A stretch of DNA of 64,000 nt from Pedobacter sandarakinus (GCF_026240095.1 NZ_JAPIVG010000001.1:620001-684000); one strand, 5' to 3'; positions 17,129 through 26,633 are shown, numbered from the stretch's first letter. Numbers and translations: made by a program. The notes: generated by a model not told the origin, from the sequence alone.

Positions 17129-19110
17129 GTTTTGCACACTACCTATTACAAGTAAACATCTATTTGATTGTTTTTTACTGTTTTTACAAATTGCTACTGG
17201 ATAAGGAAACCTATTTCCTGCTCAATCGAATTTATTTGGTGGCAGGAGGCATACTATCGCTAGGTATCCCGTTTATTCGCCTGGAGTGGCTTACCGAACA
17301 AAAGGCGGCACAACAAGTTTATACTACTGTTAATTGGGATGCTGTGTTGCAACAAACAACTATAATTTCTGAAAGCAGCGATAGCTTTAACTGGGGGAAT
17401 GTTTTCGTTATGGTATATTGTGTGGGTATCATATTTTTTGTGTCAAGATTGATTTTCAATTTGATGGCCGTAAAACATTTAATTAACCATGCAAGAGCCG
17501 GATCGGCCTTTTCCTTTTTTGGAATAAAGATCATCGACCAAGGTCTTCCCCACATTATAGATATTCACGAAGAAGTTCATATTAAACAGTTGCATAGCTT
17601 GGATGTACTTTTTTTCGAACTCATAGGAATTGTGGCGTGGTTTAATCCCATCGTATATTTTTATAAGAAATCTATCAAAAACATTCACGAATTTTTGGCT
17701 GATGAGCATGCTGCCGCGTATCAGGGAGACAAGGCCGAATATGCTATGCTGATTCTTAGTCAGTCCTTTGGTGTATCACCTCATCAGCTAACAAATGGAT
17801 TTTTCGATAAGTCTTTGATCAAAAAAAGGATTTTTATGTTGCAAAAAGAACGTTCTAAAAAAATAGCTGTAATGAAATATGGCATTTTCATTCCGCTATT
17901 TGCCATACTGATCGTATTCTCTTCCGCAACTGTTCGCAAAAACAAAAACCTGATATCAATAACCGATCAAATTGAAATAGCAGAGCCCATAGCGCTTGTT
18001 AAAGAAATCATTTTACCAGAACGAATGCCCAAAATAGTCGCTAGGGCAGATAGCGCTTTTCTAAAGGATGATAGTAATTGGCAAACCTTTTACCGTTTTA
18101 TTTCACAACACATAAAATATCCCGAAAGTGCGGTGAAAAAGTACATTCAGGGAAAGGCACAAGTTAAATTCACACTAAAAAATAGTAAAATCACAGATCT
18201 TTCAACTGTTTTAAGTTTAGGTGAAGGTTGCGATGAAGAAGTAATGACAAGGGTACTGGCTTTTCAAAACTATAAAGAACTACCCGATGGCAAATACACT
18301 TTGGCCGTCGATTTTAAATTGAATGGGCATGATGGACCTGTTAAGAACGAAAAAGTTCTTGCTGTGCAGGGCTATCAAAAACTATCAACCATCACGGTCA
18401 TTGCATATGCTGGTTCGCCATTTACAAAGGAAACTGATAACGATGATGATAAGGTCTTTGACTTCGTATCCATCGAGAAACAGCCAGAGTTTCCTGGAGG
18501 AATTGCAAAGTTTTATGATTATTTAGGAAAAAGTATCAGGTATCCAAGTCTCGCTGTTCAAAACAATGTTCAGGGAAAGGTATTTTTATCTTTCATTGTA
18601 GAGAAAAATGGTACCCTTAATGATGTCCAAATTACCAGAGGGTTGGGCAGCGGAACCGATGAAGAGGCTGTTCGGGTGTTAAAGGAATCTCCTAAATGGA
18701 ATCCAGGTATTGCTTCGGGCAAGCCTGTTCGTGTTAAATATAACATTAACGTTAATTTTAACTTGTCTAAACCGCAGGAAAAACCCGTTGAACAGCCAGT
18801 AAAGCCTGCTATACAGATTAATAAGTCGAACACATCAAAACTAGATTTGCAGCATTTTGACGGTGTTGTAGTAATTGATGGAACAAGACAAGTAGATAAT
18901 TCCATTCTGAATGGCATCGATCCTGGTAGTATCGCTTCAATATCAATTCTTAAAGATCAGGTTGCAATAAATTCTTATGGTTTAAAGGCTAAAGTTGGAG
19001 CGATATTAATTACCACAAAGGCGCATAAGGAAAGTATTTTTGAAAAAACAGACCTTATCGATAATTTGAATAAGTTCCCAATGGTTGACAATGTAAAATC
19101 TAGATTCTAA
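17125..19110 (+). CDS. M56 (BlaR1-like) peptidase fused to TonB C-terminal and plug-like modules
   Basis: A 661-residue mosaic protein. The N-terminal part (about 1-270) is a BlaR1/MecR1-type membrane metallopeptidase: several membrane segments, HExxH as HEEVH at about 148-152, and the downstream FLADEHAA motif near 191-198, then another membrane segment (about 248-266). The periplasmic part has a degenerate TonB-C-like unit (about 317-402), a clear TonB C-terminal domain (about 446-547, with PGGIAKFYDYL and NINVNF) and a unit like the plug of TonB-dependent receptors (about 582-632, VVIDGT to ILITTKA). Classical BlaR1 has a penicillin-binding sensor domain instead; this is absent. It probably senses an envelope state and acts on the coupled BlaI-like repressor. 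Confidence 0.88.
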   Translation: MSFAHYLLQVNIYLIVFYCFYKLLLDKETYFLLNRIYLVAGGILSLGIPFIRLEWLTEQKAAQQVYTTVNWDAVLQQTTIISESSDSFNWGNVFVMVYCVGIIFFVSRLIFNLMAVKHLINHARAGSAFSFFGIKIIDQGLPHIIDIHEEVHIKQLHSLDVLFFELIGIVAWFNPIVYFYKKSIKNIHEFLADEHAAAYQGDKAEYAMLILSQSFGVSPHQLTNGFFDKSLIKKRIFMLQKERSKKIAVMKYGIFIPLFAILIVFSSATVRKNKNLISITDQIEIAEPIALVKEIILPERMPKIVARADSAFLKDDSNWQTFYRFISQHIKYPESAVKKYIQGKAQVKFTLKNSKITDLSTVLSLGEGCDEEVMTRVLAFQNYKELPDGKYTLAVDFKLNGHDGPVKNEKVLAVQGYQKLSTITVIAYAGSPFTKETDNDDDKVFDFVSIEKQPEFPGGIAKFYDYLGKSIRYPSLAVQNNVQGKVFLSFIVEKNGTLNDVQITRGLGSGTDEEAVRVLKESPKWNPGIASGKPVRVKYNINVNFNLSKPQEKPVEQPVKPAIQINKSNTSKLDLQHFDGVVVIDGTRQVDNSILNGIDPGSIASISILKDQVAINSYGLKAKVGAILITTKAHKESIFEKTDLIDNLNKFPMVDNVKSRF

Positions 19111-19122
19111 AAACAAGCAACA

Positions 19123-19746
19123 ATGAAAAAGTTACTATTAACCGTGTTTGTTATCGGTTTTTCTATTACGAGCTTTGCACAAGTTATCGATACCTTAAAG
19201 AGACCAACTATAACCTTACGGAGCCAAACCAATGGTTTCATGGAGCCATTAATTGTCATTGATGGTAAAAAACAGCCTCTAAATGGTACAATTACAATCG
19301 CAAGTTTAAACGCCGACTCTATCTCGTCTATCAATGTTCACAAAGGGCCTTCTGCAATAACGCTATATGGAGAAGATGGCAGAAATGGGGTAATTGAAGT
19401 CACGAGTAAAAAAAGTAATCTGGGTGGGTTATCGAGCAAACTCACACCTTTGGATACATCCTCGCTAAATCTCTCTGGGAGAGTATCAGGCTTGAGGCTA
19501 AGTCCAACCCAGCCTAATCATATTGGCCAATACACTAAAAAGAATCTTTTGTTTAAAGATACTGATCCGAAGGCCAAACTGATTTATGTTGTCGATGGAG
19601 TCCAAATCGAGGATATTAAATCACTAAATGCTGATGATATCGATTCGGTTTCTGTTATCAAAGGAGAAAACCTAACTGGGAAGCATCAACAAGATGCAGA
19701 TGGTGTAGTCATCATTACTACTAAAAAAATAAAACGTAAGCTGTAG
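19123..19746 (+). CDS. Secreted protein with two plug-like units
   Basis: A 207-residue protein with a signal peptide (about 1-19, ending SFAQ). It contains two copies of a short unit resembling part of a TonB receptor plug: about residues 43-93 (VIDGKKQPLNG to VTSKK) and about 150-203 (YVVDGVQIED to IITTKK). The same unit occurs at the C-terminus of the M56 protein just upstream. No barrel follows. It lies 12 nt after the M56 gene and is probably in its operon. A role as a soluble periplasmic partner of the M56 protein or of TonB proteins is inference. Confidence 0.72.
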   Translation: MKKLLLTVFVIGFSITSFAQVIDTLKRPTITLRSQTNGFMEPLIVIDGKKQPLNGTITIASLNADSISSINVHKGPSAITLYGEDGRNGVIEVTSKKSNLGGLSSKLTPLDTSSLNLSGRVSGLRLSPTQPNHIGQYTKKNLLFKDTDPKAKLIYVVDGVQIEDIKSLNADDIDSVSVIKGENLTGKHQQDADGVVIITTKKIKRKL

Positions 19747-19781
19747 CACACGTCCAAATCTAAAAACTTCATACAAGGAAA

Positions 19782-20165
19782 ATGAGAAAGCTAATATTTG
19801 TTGCCTTTATGGGCATAACTTTGCTGAATAAATCAGCTGTAGCACAAAAAGTGTACGATTTTGTATCGGTACAAGTCCAACCATCCTATCCTGGTGGGAT
19901 CGCAAAGTTTTACGAATACATACATAAGAATATTAAGTACCCGCCTCAAGCTAAGAAAGATATAGTGAAAGGGAAAGTATTTGCTTCATTCATAGTGGAG
20001 ACGGATGGCAAGCTTACCGATGTGAGAATAGTAAGAGGGTTGACAAAAGAAACTGATGAAGAGGCTAAACGAGTGCTGATGAATTCGCCGAAGTGGAATC
20101 CGGCGATGTTAGAAGGCAAGCCTGTAAGGGTTAGATACAACATTAACGTAAACTTTCAGCCGTAG
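19782..20165 (+). CDS. Periplasmic TonB C-terminal domain protein
   Basis: A 127-residue protein made of a signal peptide (about 1-21, ending AVAQ) and one TonB C-terminal domain (PGGIAKFYEYIHK, then GKVFASFIVE, ending RVRYNINVNF). The domain is strikingly like the one in the M56 protein at 18461-18765, sharing many identical stretches, so the two arose by local duplication. It lacks the membrane anchor and proline-rich spacer needed for an energy transducer, so it is not a working TonB on its own. A strong terminator follows, which marks the end of the operon. Confidence 0.82.
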   Translation: MRKLIFVAFMGITLLNKSAVAQKVYDFVSVQVQPSYPGGIAKFYEYIHKNIKYPPQAKKDIVKGKVFASFIVETDGKLTDVRIVRGLTKETDEEAKRVLMNSPKWNPAMLEGKPVRVRYNINVNFQP

Positions 20166-20191
20166 AATTGGTAGTAACCCTTTTTTACCAC

Positions 20192-20222
20192 AAAACCCCT
20201 GCTAAAAACTAGCCGGGGTTTT
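20192..20222 (+). terminator. Terminator after the TonB-domain gene
   Basis: An 8-bp outer stem (AAAACCCC with GGGGTTTT) and an inner GCTA/TAGC stem; the second arm ends in TTTT, with more T shortly after. Confidence 0.75.
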
Positions 20223-20506
20223 ATGTTTTCTCTCCTGTCTCGGAAGACTAAATTTATGAAATTATTGAAGTAAATGCAAATTAAACGGAATATAATTTTA
20301 AATCGACTAAATTTTTAGTATGCCAACATAAGAAAATTGCCAGTTTCGCAAACTTATATTTTGTTCTCATTTCATCTTAAATGCTTTCGTATAGAAGTTT
20401 TTACCTTTCAAATGATTTCGCATACACGAGCGAACAACAACAATCTCTCAAAAACTAAGCTTTACGAACTTAAAATTGCCATGAAAGAAATGGCAATCTT
20501 CTCTAC
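20223..20506. other. Non-coding stretch between convergent operons
   Basis: The 409-nt gap 20166-20574 has a terminator at each end. The middle holds a perfect 8-bp hairpin at 20475-20497 (ATTGCCAT with ATGGCAAT, 7-nt loop) that could back up the sdh terminator on the minus strand. I see no convincing gene; a short open frame at 20337-20531 has no start signal and no recognisable protein. Confidence 0.4.
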
Positions 20507-20536
20507 AAAAAAAAGCCCCAAACTAGTTTGAGGCTT
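20507..20536 (-). terminator. Terminator of the succinate dehydrogenase operon
   Basis: An 11-bp stem with one mismatch (20513-20523 with 20526-20536) followed on the minus strand by a run of eight T. Confidence 0.75.
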
Positions 20537-20574
20537 AACAATCCGGATATTAGGCCGAACGCACAGTATATTTT

Positions 20575-21345
20575 TTAAAGTGATTCTTCAGACGCAAATT
20601 TTGCAGAGGCGAAATCACGGTTCATGCGTGCAATATTTTCTAAAGAAATTCCTTTAGGACATTCTGCTTCGCAAGCACCTGTATTTGTACAGTTACCAAA
20701 ACCTTCGGCATCCATTTGTGCCACCATACTCTGAACCCGACGATAACGTTCTGGCTGCCCTTGAGGTAACAATGCTAGCTGGGATATTTTTGCAGATACA
20801 AACAGCATTGCCGAAGCATTTTTGCATGTTGCCACGCAGGCGCCACAGCCAATACATGCTGCTGCCTCAAAGGCAGCGTCTGCCTGTAATTTCGGAATTG
20901 GAAGGCTATTTGCATCTTGCGCATTACCTGTATTAACAGAAATAAAGCCACCAGATGCTATTACACGATCGAAAGCCGATCGATCTACTGCCAAATCCTT
21001 AACCACAGGAAATGCAGCGGCTCTCCATGGCTCTACAACGATTGTGTCGCCATCTTTGAAAGAACGCATGTGTAACTGGCAGGTGGTAACCAAATCTTTC
21101 GGACCATGCGGACGGCCATTGATAAACATAGAACACATACCGCAAATACCTTCACGACAATCATGATCGAACACCACAGGCTCTTCGCCCTTATTAATTA
21201 AATCTTCGTTCAATACATCGAACATCTCCAAAAAAGACATATCTGGCGAGATACCCGAAAGTTTATAATCTACCAAAGCACCTTTGGTTTTGCTATTTTT
21301 TTGACGCCAAACTTTTAGCGTTAAATTCATATTTCCTGTACTCAT
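20575..21345 (-). CDS. sdhB: Succinate dehydrogenase/fumarate reductase iron-sulfur subunit
   Basis: The iron-sulfur subunit of complex II. It shows the [2Fe-2S] ligands (CREGICGMC, then a later C in LVTTC), the [4Fe-4S] motif [11 protein letters not shown] and the [3Fe-4S]-type motif [13 protein letters not shown] place the start at 21345 (256 residues); an ATG at 21375 would add ten residues but overlaps one arm of a hairpin, and an ATG at 21330 is also possible. It is last in the sdhC-sdhA-sdhB order used by Bacteroidota and ends in a good terminator. It passes electrons from the flavoprotein to menaquinone, or the reverse. Confidence 0.95.
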   Translation of the reverse strand: MSTGNMNLTLKVWRQKNSKTKGALVDYKLSGISPDMSFLEMFDVLNEDLINKGEEPVVFDHDCREGICGMCSMFINGRPHGPKDLVTTCQLHMRSFKDGDTIVVEPWRAAAFPVVKDLAVDRSAFDRVIASGGFISVNTGNAQDANSLPIPKLQADAAFEAAACIGCGACVATCKNASAMLFVSAKISQLALLPQGQPERYRRVQSMVAQMDAEGFGNCTNTGACEAECPKGISLENIARMNRDFASAKFASEESL

Positions 21346-21372
21346 TTCTGTTGAGATTGGAGTATCATTTAA

Positions 21373-21412
21373 CAAGTATCGAGTAGCAAGAACTTATGGG
21401 TCTTGATACTTG
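21373..21412 (-). repeat. Intercistronic hairpin between sdhA and sdhB with repeated CTTGATAC
   Basis: CAAGTATC at 21373-21380 pairs with GATACTTG at 21405-21412, with an inner AAGA/TCTT match. The word CTTGATAC recurs at 21403 and 21423. This looks like a short repetitive extragenic element or an mRNA-stability hairpin in the operon. Confidence 0.5.
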
Positions 21413-21429
21413 ATCCTCACATCTTGATA

Positions 21430-23409
21430 CTATTTATAACTTCTTTGTGCTACTTTAATATTTTCAAACTTCAAATCTTCTTTGTGGAGTTCGAAGTTTA
21501 CGCCTTCTTTAAACTCCCAAGCGGCAACGTAAGCAAAATTCTCGTCATCACGCAATGCTTCACCTTCTTCTGTTTGATACTCTTCGCGGAAATGGCCACC
21601 ACAACTTTCGTTACGGTTTAATGCATCTATACACATTAACTCTCCAAGTTCAATGAAATCTGCTACTCTTCCAGCCTTTTCAAGCTCGGTATTCAATTCA
21701 TCTGCAGAACCCGGAATGCGAACATTACTCCAAAATTCAGCTCTCAAAGCCCTGATCTCTTCTATAGCCTCCTTCAATCCTTCCTCACTACGAGACATAC
21801 CACATTTATCCCACATAATTAAACCCAGGCGTTTATGGAAATGATCCACAGACTTGGTGCCTTTGATATTAATTAATTTATTAAGGATACCTTTTGCCCT
21901 TTCTTCTGCTTCTATAAAAGCTGGGTGATCAGTAGGTATGGCTTTTACTGAAATTTCTTTCGATAAATAAGCTCCAATGGTATAAGGAAGAACAAAGTAA
22001 CCATCGGCCAAACCCTGCATAAGCGCTGAAGCGCCCAAACGGTTTGCTCCATGGTCTGAAAAATTAGCCTCTCCAGTACAATACAAGCCAGGAACAGAAG
22101 TCATTAGGTTATAATCAACCCATAAACCACCCATTGTATAATGCACTGCCGGATAGATCCGCATTGGGGTTTCGTAAGGATTCTCGCCCGTAATTTGCGC
22201 ATACATATCGAACAAATTGCCGTATTTTGCTTTAACTACTTCAGTTCCCAAGCGCATACAAGTTTCTTGATCTGGATTATGAATACCCGACTTAGACGCC
22301 TCTATTCTCCCATAACGCTCAGTATTCGCTTTGAAATCTAAATATACTGCCAATTTAGATGAACCCACCCCGTAACCTGCGTCGCAACGCTCTTTGGCGG
22401 CACGAGAGGCAACATCTCGTGGAACTAAGTTACCAAACGCTGGATAACGACGCTCCAAATAATAATCTCTTTCATCCTCTGGGATATCAGTAGGCTTGCG
22501 ATTATCATCTTTCTTTTTAGGAACCCAAATCCTACCATCGTTACGTAACGATTCAGACATCAAGGTTAGTTTAGATTGATGATCGCCAGAAACCGGGATA
22601 CAAGTTGGGTGAATTTGTGTATAGCATGGGTTTGCAAAATAAGCTCCCTGTTTATGTGCTTTCCATGCTGCAGTAACGTTGCTACCCATCGCATTGGTAG
22701 ATAAGTAGAACACGTTTCCATAACCACCGGTACCCAGCACCACTGCATGACCAAAGTGGCGTTCGATTTCGCCGGTTATTAAATTGCGGGCAATAATACC
22801 ACGTGCTTTTCCATCAATTTTAACAACCTCTAGCATCTCGTGGCGAGTGTACATCTCTACCTTACCCATCCCAATTTGGCGTTCTAAAGCAGAATAAGCA
22901 CCTAACAATAACTGCTGACCAGTTTGTCCTGCTGCGTAGAAAGTACGCTGAACCTGCGTACCACCAAAAGAACGGTTATCTAATAAACCGCCATATTCGC
23001 GGGCCAAAGGAACCCCTTGGGCCACACACTGATCTATAATATTTGTACTAACTTCTGCCAAGCGGTGCACGTTCGCCTCGCGGGCACGGTAATCACCACC
23101 CTTAATGGTATCATAAAATAGTCTATAAGTGCTATCACCGTCATTTTGATAGTTTTTTGCTGCATTAATTCCACCTTGAGCAGCAATAGAATGCGCTCTA
23201 CGCGGCGAATCTTGAAAACAAAAACACTTTACTTTATAACCCATCTCGGCTAAGGTAGCGGCTGCAGAAGCGCCCGCCAAACCCGAACCAACAATAATTA
23301 CTTCAATACTTCTTTTGTTCGATGGATTAACCAAAGGCACAGAAGATTTGTATTTGGTCCATTTGGTGGCTAAATCGCCTTCTGGAATATTTGAATTAAT
23401 ATCTGACAT
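21430..23409 (-). CDS. sdhA: Succinate dehydrogenase/fumarate reductase flavoprotein subunit
   Basis: The 659-residue flavoprotein subunit of complex II. The FAD-binding Rossmann motif is [14 protein letters not shown] near the N-terminus (about 37-50), and the [11 protein letters not shown] motif carries the histidine that binds FAD covalently in this family. The catalytic part follows, with [10 protein letters not shown] and the GGLWVDYN and [14 protein letters not shown] motifs. It interconverts succinate and fumarate on the cytoplasmic face. It lies between the cytochrome b and iron-sulfur genes, 19 nt after the former. Length is normal for the Bacteroidota/epsilon-proteobacterial type. 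Confidence 0.96.
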   Translation of the reverse strand: MSDINSNIPEGDLATKWTKYKSSVPLVNPSNKRSIEVIIVGSGLAGASAAATLAEMGYKVKCFCFQDSPRRAHSIAAQGGINAAKNYQNDGDSTYRLFYDTIKGGDYRAREANVHRLAEVSTNIIDQCVAQGVPLAREYGGLLDNRSFGGTQVQRTFYAAGQTGQQLLLGAYSALERQIGMGKVEMYTRHEMLEVVKIDGKARGIIARNLITGEIERHFGHAVVLGTGGYGNVFYLSTNAMGSNVTAAWKAHKQGAYFANPCYTQIHPTCIPVSGDHQSKLTLMSESLRNDGRIWVPKKKDDNRKPTDIPEDERDYYLERRYPAFGNLVPRDVASRAAKERCDAGYGVGSSKLAVYLDFKANTERYGRIEASKSGIHNPDQETCMRLGTEVVKAKYGNLFDMYAQITGENPYETPMRIYPAVHYTMGGLWVDYNLMTSVPGLYCTGEANFSDHGANRLGASALMQGLADGYFVLPYTIGAYLSKEISVKAIPTDHPAFIEAEERAKGILNKLINIKGTKSVDHFHKRLGLIMWDKCGMSRSEEGLKEAIEEIRALRAEFWSNVRIPGSADELNTELEKAGRVADFIELGELMCIDALNRNESCGGHFREEYQTEEGEALRDDENFAYVAAWEFKEGVNFELHKEDLKFENIKVAQRSYK

Positions 23410-23428
23410 ATCTCTGGTGTGCTAAAAA

Positions 23429-24109
23429 TTATTGAATAAGACCAAAATGAACCGCAACTGGCATCGCTGCAAAAAGGATCGATATAATTACCGAATACCA
23501 AACACTTGCGCCCTTTATAATGCCGTTGTACTTAGAGTGGTTCCAGCCCATAGTTTGAAACGCCGAAGCAAAACCATGTAGTAAGTGATAGCAAAGAGAA
23601 ATCATTGATAACACATACAAAGCTACAATTAGCGGGTTTTGAAAAGATAGTTTCATCACGGCATACAAATCTTCATGTCCGTTTGCATCTACCGTAGGTA
23701 TCCCGGTGAAACGAGAAACAACCCAAAAGTTAGATAGGTGAACAATTAAAAAAATAAGTAATAGTGTACCTAGCAAACCCATTGATCGGCTATACCATTT
23801 ACTATTGGCTTTTCCATCATTCACGGCATATTTTACCGGTCTGGCTTTTTGATTTTCTAAAGTTAAGCGCAACGCTTGCACAATATGCGCAATTAAGCCT
23901 ATAAATAACACAATTTCGCCAGCCCTGATAATCCAGTTTGTAGCCATAAAATGTGCGCCGACATTGAATGTTAAACCACCATCGTTAATAAAAATTAACG
24001 CATTGATGCCGCAGTGTACAATTAAAAAGAGTATCAGGAACAGACCTGTAACACCCATAATGAATTTCTTTCCTATTGATGAAGAAAGAGCATTTCCGAA
24101 ACCACTCAT
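23429..24109 (-). CDS. sdhC: Succinate dehydrogenase cytochrome b subunit
   Basis: The 226-residue membrane anchor of complex II of the single-subunit, di-haem type. Five hydrophobic helices are seen (about 14-38, 60-82, 110-130, 155-178, 200-222), with histidines inside them (such as LIVHCG, IVHLSNFW and CYHLLHGF) suited to bind two haem b groups. It anchors the flavoprotein and iron-sulfur subunits and reacts with menaquinone. It is the first gene of the operon; a TACTTTTG box lies 30 nt upstream of its ATG. Confidence 0.94.
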   Translation of the reverse strand: MSGFGNALSSSIGKKFIMGVTGLFLILFLIVHCGINALIFINDGGLTFNVGAHFMATNWIIRAGEIVLFIGLIAHIVQALRLTLENQKARPVKYAVNDGKANSKWYSRSMGLLGTLLLIFLIVHLSNFWVVSRFTGIPTVDANGHEDLYAVMKLSFQNPLIVALYVLSMISLCYHLLHGFASAFQTMGWNHSKYNGIIKGASVWYSVIISILFAAMPVAVHFGLIQ

Positions 24110-24138
24110 TTGATTAGGATTTATATCTATAATTCTTG

Positions 24139-24146
24139 CAAAAGTA
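24139..24146 (-). promoter_or_regulatory. Candidate -7 element of the sdh operon
   Basis: TACTTTTG on the minus strand fits TAnnTTTG and sits 29 nt before the sdhC start. The matching -33 element is not clear. Confidence 0.45.
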
Positions 24147-24403
24147 TTTAATTATGGCTTTAATTTATAAAGCATTAGCAGAAAACAAGCATAAAACATT
24201 TATTTAGAAACATTCTAAGTGACTCCGTAGATTTTAACCAATTTTCTGATTTTACTATTGATCTAACCTAGAGAAGGTATGTTTTTTTCCAGAAAAATGG
24301 GTATTCAAAATTATAGGTTCACTGTTAAATAAATCGATTGTAAGAACGCAGCTCATAGAAACGCCATACTTAGCTTAAGCCACTACTTCATTAGCTATAG
24401 ACC
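24147..24403. other. Non-coding part of the gap between sdhC and the cold-shock gene
   Basis: The 351-nt gap 24110-24460 holds the candidate sdh promoter box at one end and the cold-shock gene terminator at the other. I see no gene or known RNA between them. Confidence 0.4.
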
Positions 24404-24437
24404 AAAAAAAAAGTCTCAACTTGCGTTGAGACTTTTT
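24404..24437 (-). terminator. Terminator of the cold-shock gene
   Basis: A perfect 13-bp stem (24408-24420 with 24425-24437) with a 4-nt loop; on the minus strand it runs into nine T. Confidence 0.88.
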
Positions 24438-24460
24438 ACGATTTATGTGTTCGAGTTTTC

Positions 24461-24652
24461 TTAAGCTACCTTTACATTTACCGCGTTTAGGCCTTTTCTA
24501 CCTTCTTCTACATCGTAGTTTACGGTATCATTCTCGCGAATGTTGTCGATTAAGCCTGAAGCATGAACAAAAATTTCGGCATCGCCATTAGATGGAGTGA
24601 TAAATCCGAAACCTTTAGTTTCATTGAAAAATTTTACTGTTCCTTGTTGCAT
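24461..24652 (-). CDS. Cold-shock domain protein (CspA family)
   Basis: A 63-residue single cold-shock domain, an RNA/ssDNA-binding OB fold. The RNP1 motif KGFGFI and the RNP2 motif EIFVHAS are both present, as is the start GTVKFFNETK. It probably acts as an RNA chaperone. It is monocistronic, with a good promoter 22 nt upstream and a strong terminator. The leader is short, so the long cold-responsive leader known from enterobacterial cspA is absent here; cold induction is therefore not shown by the sequence. Confidence 0.95.
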   Translation of the reverse strand: MQQGTVKFFNETKGFGFITPSNGDAEIFVHASGLIDNIRENDTVNYDVEEGRKGLNAVNVKVA

Positions 24653-24674
24653 TATATTGTATTTTAATTTGCAT

Positions 24675-24704
24675 CAAAGATATGCTTAAATACCTATAAA
24701 TCAA
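24675..24704 (-). promoter_or_regulatory. Bacteroidota-type promoter of the cold-shock gene
   Basis: On the minus strand TTG (24704-24702), 19 nt, then TATCTTTG (24682-24675) fits the TTTG-N19-TAnnTTTG pattern. The expected transcript start is about 15 nt before the ATG. Confidence 0.65.
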
Positions 24705-25000
24705 TTTTTTATTTTTTATTATTTAAATATTTTATAAATATGTTGATTGATTGGCCGTTATGCCACGTTTTAAAGATGTTTTTTTAGCCAAATTATCGAA
24801 GTCTTCCCAACTTTTATCAATAAAGCCTATTTAAAACTCCAGATTAATCTCATCATTATTTGCTTAGTAAGCTGGTATAATCGAGAAATATCATCTAGAT
24901 TAAATTAATGAACAAATGCACAAAAACAAAAAATTAAACCATCTATAACGTGGAAAGTACCTTAAGTCAGTAAAATTTATCTATTCTGTTAGTTAATCTA
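24705..25000. other. AT-rich non-coding stretch
   Basis: The gap between the cold-shock promoter and the stop of the unknown gene at 25001 is very AT-rich. Near its end (24982-25011) lies an imperfect palindrome around CTATTAATAG that could form a weak hairpin. No gene or known RNA is seen. Confidence 0.35.
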
Positions 25001-25507
25001 TTAATAGGTTAAGCTTAAATTTCTGTAACGTTTAATTTTCAATTCCTGATTGAAGTTAACCATAAATGTATGATCGATGGTATTTTCAGCTTGATAACTC
25101 AAAACAAGACAATCGCCTACGATATCGTGGAGTACCAATATAGGGGTGGTATAAGTTATTGCAACAACATGTGCAGCTTTATTTAATAAGTCTGAACTAT
25201 GAATTTCAAAGTCCGCCACATCGAAAAAAAGGGGTTCGTTGTCTGTATTGCATATTATTGGCGCTTTATTTTTTAGTCCATTGATGGTATTGGCTACTGC
25301 AGTATTAAGTTGTTGATGTAAACTAGCTGCACCTGGGTTCGTGGTGAGCATATGCTCAAAAGTATGTGTTGATGGTGTTTTTACATAACGTTGCGCTTGC
25401 AGTTGGAATGCGCTATAACTATCGTGAAATATCCGGCGTTCGAATGCCGTAGTACACATAAAATTAAAATATTGTTTAGCGCTGAGATTAATGTAAGCTA
25501 AAGCCAT
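25001..25507 (-). CDS. Unknown protein, 168 residues
   Basis: I do not recognise a family. The protein has no signal peptide or membrane segment. The N-terminal half is helical with several aromatic residues and two cysteines; the C-terminal half alternates hydrophobic and polar residues as in a beta sheet (VVAITYTTPILVLHD, then CLVLSYQAEN) and ends KIKRYRNLSLTY. It stands alone with about 220-350 nt of empty DNA on each side and no clear promoter. Codon use looks similar to neighbours. It may be a lineage-specific gene. Confidence 0.6.
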   Translation of the reverse strand: MALAYINLSAKQYFNFMCTTAFERRIFHDSYSAFQLQAQRYVKTPSTHTFEHMLTTNPGAASLHQQLNTAVANTINGLKNKAPIICNTDNEPLFFDVADFEIHSSDLLNKAAHVVAITYTTPILVLHDIVGDCLVLSYQAENTIDHTFMVNFNQELKIKRYRNLSLTY

Positions 25508-25727
25508 ATAAAATTATTTTTTTACTTTAAGACAAATATGGTACCAGTAAACAAAGTGCTGTATCAGATCGGCAAGACTTGTTATCTACGCTAACGAAAC
25601 TAAAGTGGGCACATGAATTTATCATGAATAATTATTTCTAATTAAACGTGATAAAAGCCCTTAACGTTTCATTGCAAGAAATTATTTCCATCGGTTTATA
25701 GTGGAGAGAAGTTTTTCAGGTTTATAC

Positions 25728-26624
25728 CTATTTATCTATAAATGCATCAGCAAAGCGATAAATATTAAAGCCAGGTTCTGTCAATGCGATCTCCAAATCT
25801 TTCCGCAATTGGATTTTATCAACGGAAAGCATTTTTTGATTTTGAATAATTCTCCAGGTTTTCTCTGCAAAGAGCAGCAGCTTTCTTTCATTGAGATTTT
25901 CGATGGGGGCTACAATCCAGTGGCATAAATCGGTTATCCCACCATTTTTATCAGCAATGGTTTTTAACACCGGGATAGTCTTAATGCCTTGATGAACCAT
26001 TTTTTGCAAATTATTAGCAAAAGTTTCAGAACCATCTCTATCGGCTTTATTCACTACGAAGCAGTCGGCAATTTCCATCAAACCAGATTTGATATTCTGT
26101 ATCTCATCACCAGATTCCGGCACCAAAGTTACAATCGTTTTATCGGCCAAACCTGCAATTTCTACTTCAGACTGACCAACGCCAACCGTTTCTATCAAAA
26201 TCAAATCGAAATTAGCTGCTTTCAAAACATCAACCATTTCTATAGTTTTTGCAGAGATGCCACCCAATGCGCCACGTGTGGCCAGCGACCGTATGAAAAC
26301 ATTGGGATTATTAAACTGCCCCGCCATTCTAATTCTGTCTCCTAATAATGACCCAAAGTTAAAAGGCGAAGTTGGATCTATCGCCAAAATAGCGATCCGT
26401 TTACCTTGGCTTGCAAAATAATTGGTAATAGCACTAACCAGCGTACTTTTACCAGCTCCTGGCGGACCAGTGATACCCACTACCGGCGTATGAGCAAGAT
26501 TATCTAGGCTTTTAAGCAGTAAGTTGGCAGGCGCTATATCATTCTCAACCAAGGTTAGTGCCCTGGCCAAAACTCTAAAATTGCCTTGTTTAACTTCGCT
26601 TAAAATGGATAGATGGGTATTCAT
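25728..26624 (-). CDS. meaB: Methylmalonyl-CoA mutase-associated GTPase MeaB
   Basis: A 298-residue G3E-type GTPase that protects and loads methylmalonyl-CoA mutase with adenosylcobalamin. Counted from the ATG at 26624; an ATG at 26669 would add a hydrophobic stretch not expected in this cytoplasmic protein. The P-loop is GPPGAGKST (about residue 50), with ILAIDPTSPF, ETVGVGQSE and the NKADRDG specificity motif. The mutase genes are not in this window. It is divergent from the glycosyltransferase at 26692 with only 67 nt between the starts. Confidence 0.93.
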   Translation of the reverse strand: MNTHLSILSEVKQGNFRVLARALTLVENDIAPANLLLKSLDNLAHTPVVGITGPPGAGKSTLVSAITNYFASQGKRIAILAIDPTSPFNFGSLLGDRIRMAGQFNNPNVFIRSLATRGALGGISAKTIEMVDVLKAANFDLILIETVGVGQSEVEIAGLADKTIVTLVPESGDEIQNIKSGLMEIADCFVVNKADRDGSETFANNLQKMVHQGIKTIPVLKTIADKNGGITDLCHWIVAPIENLNERKLLLFAEKTWRIIQNQKMLSVDKIQLRKDLEIALTEPGFNIYRFADAFIDK

Positions 26625-26633
26625 CAATAAAAC

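Noticed and set aside
16751..19110. A beta-lactam resistance operon of the blaI-blaR1 type
   Set aside because: The M56 protein lacks the penicillin-binding sensor domain and no beta-lactamase gene follows.
20337..20531. A 64-codon open frame in the gap before the sdh operon
   Set aside because: It lacks an ATG start and recognisable features, and it includes hairpins that are more likely regulatory.
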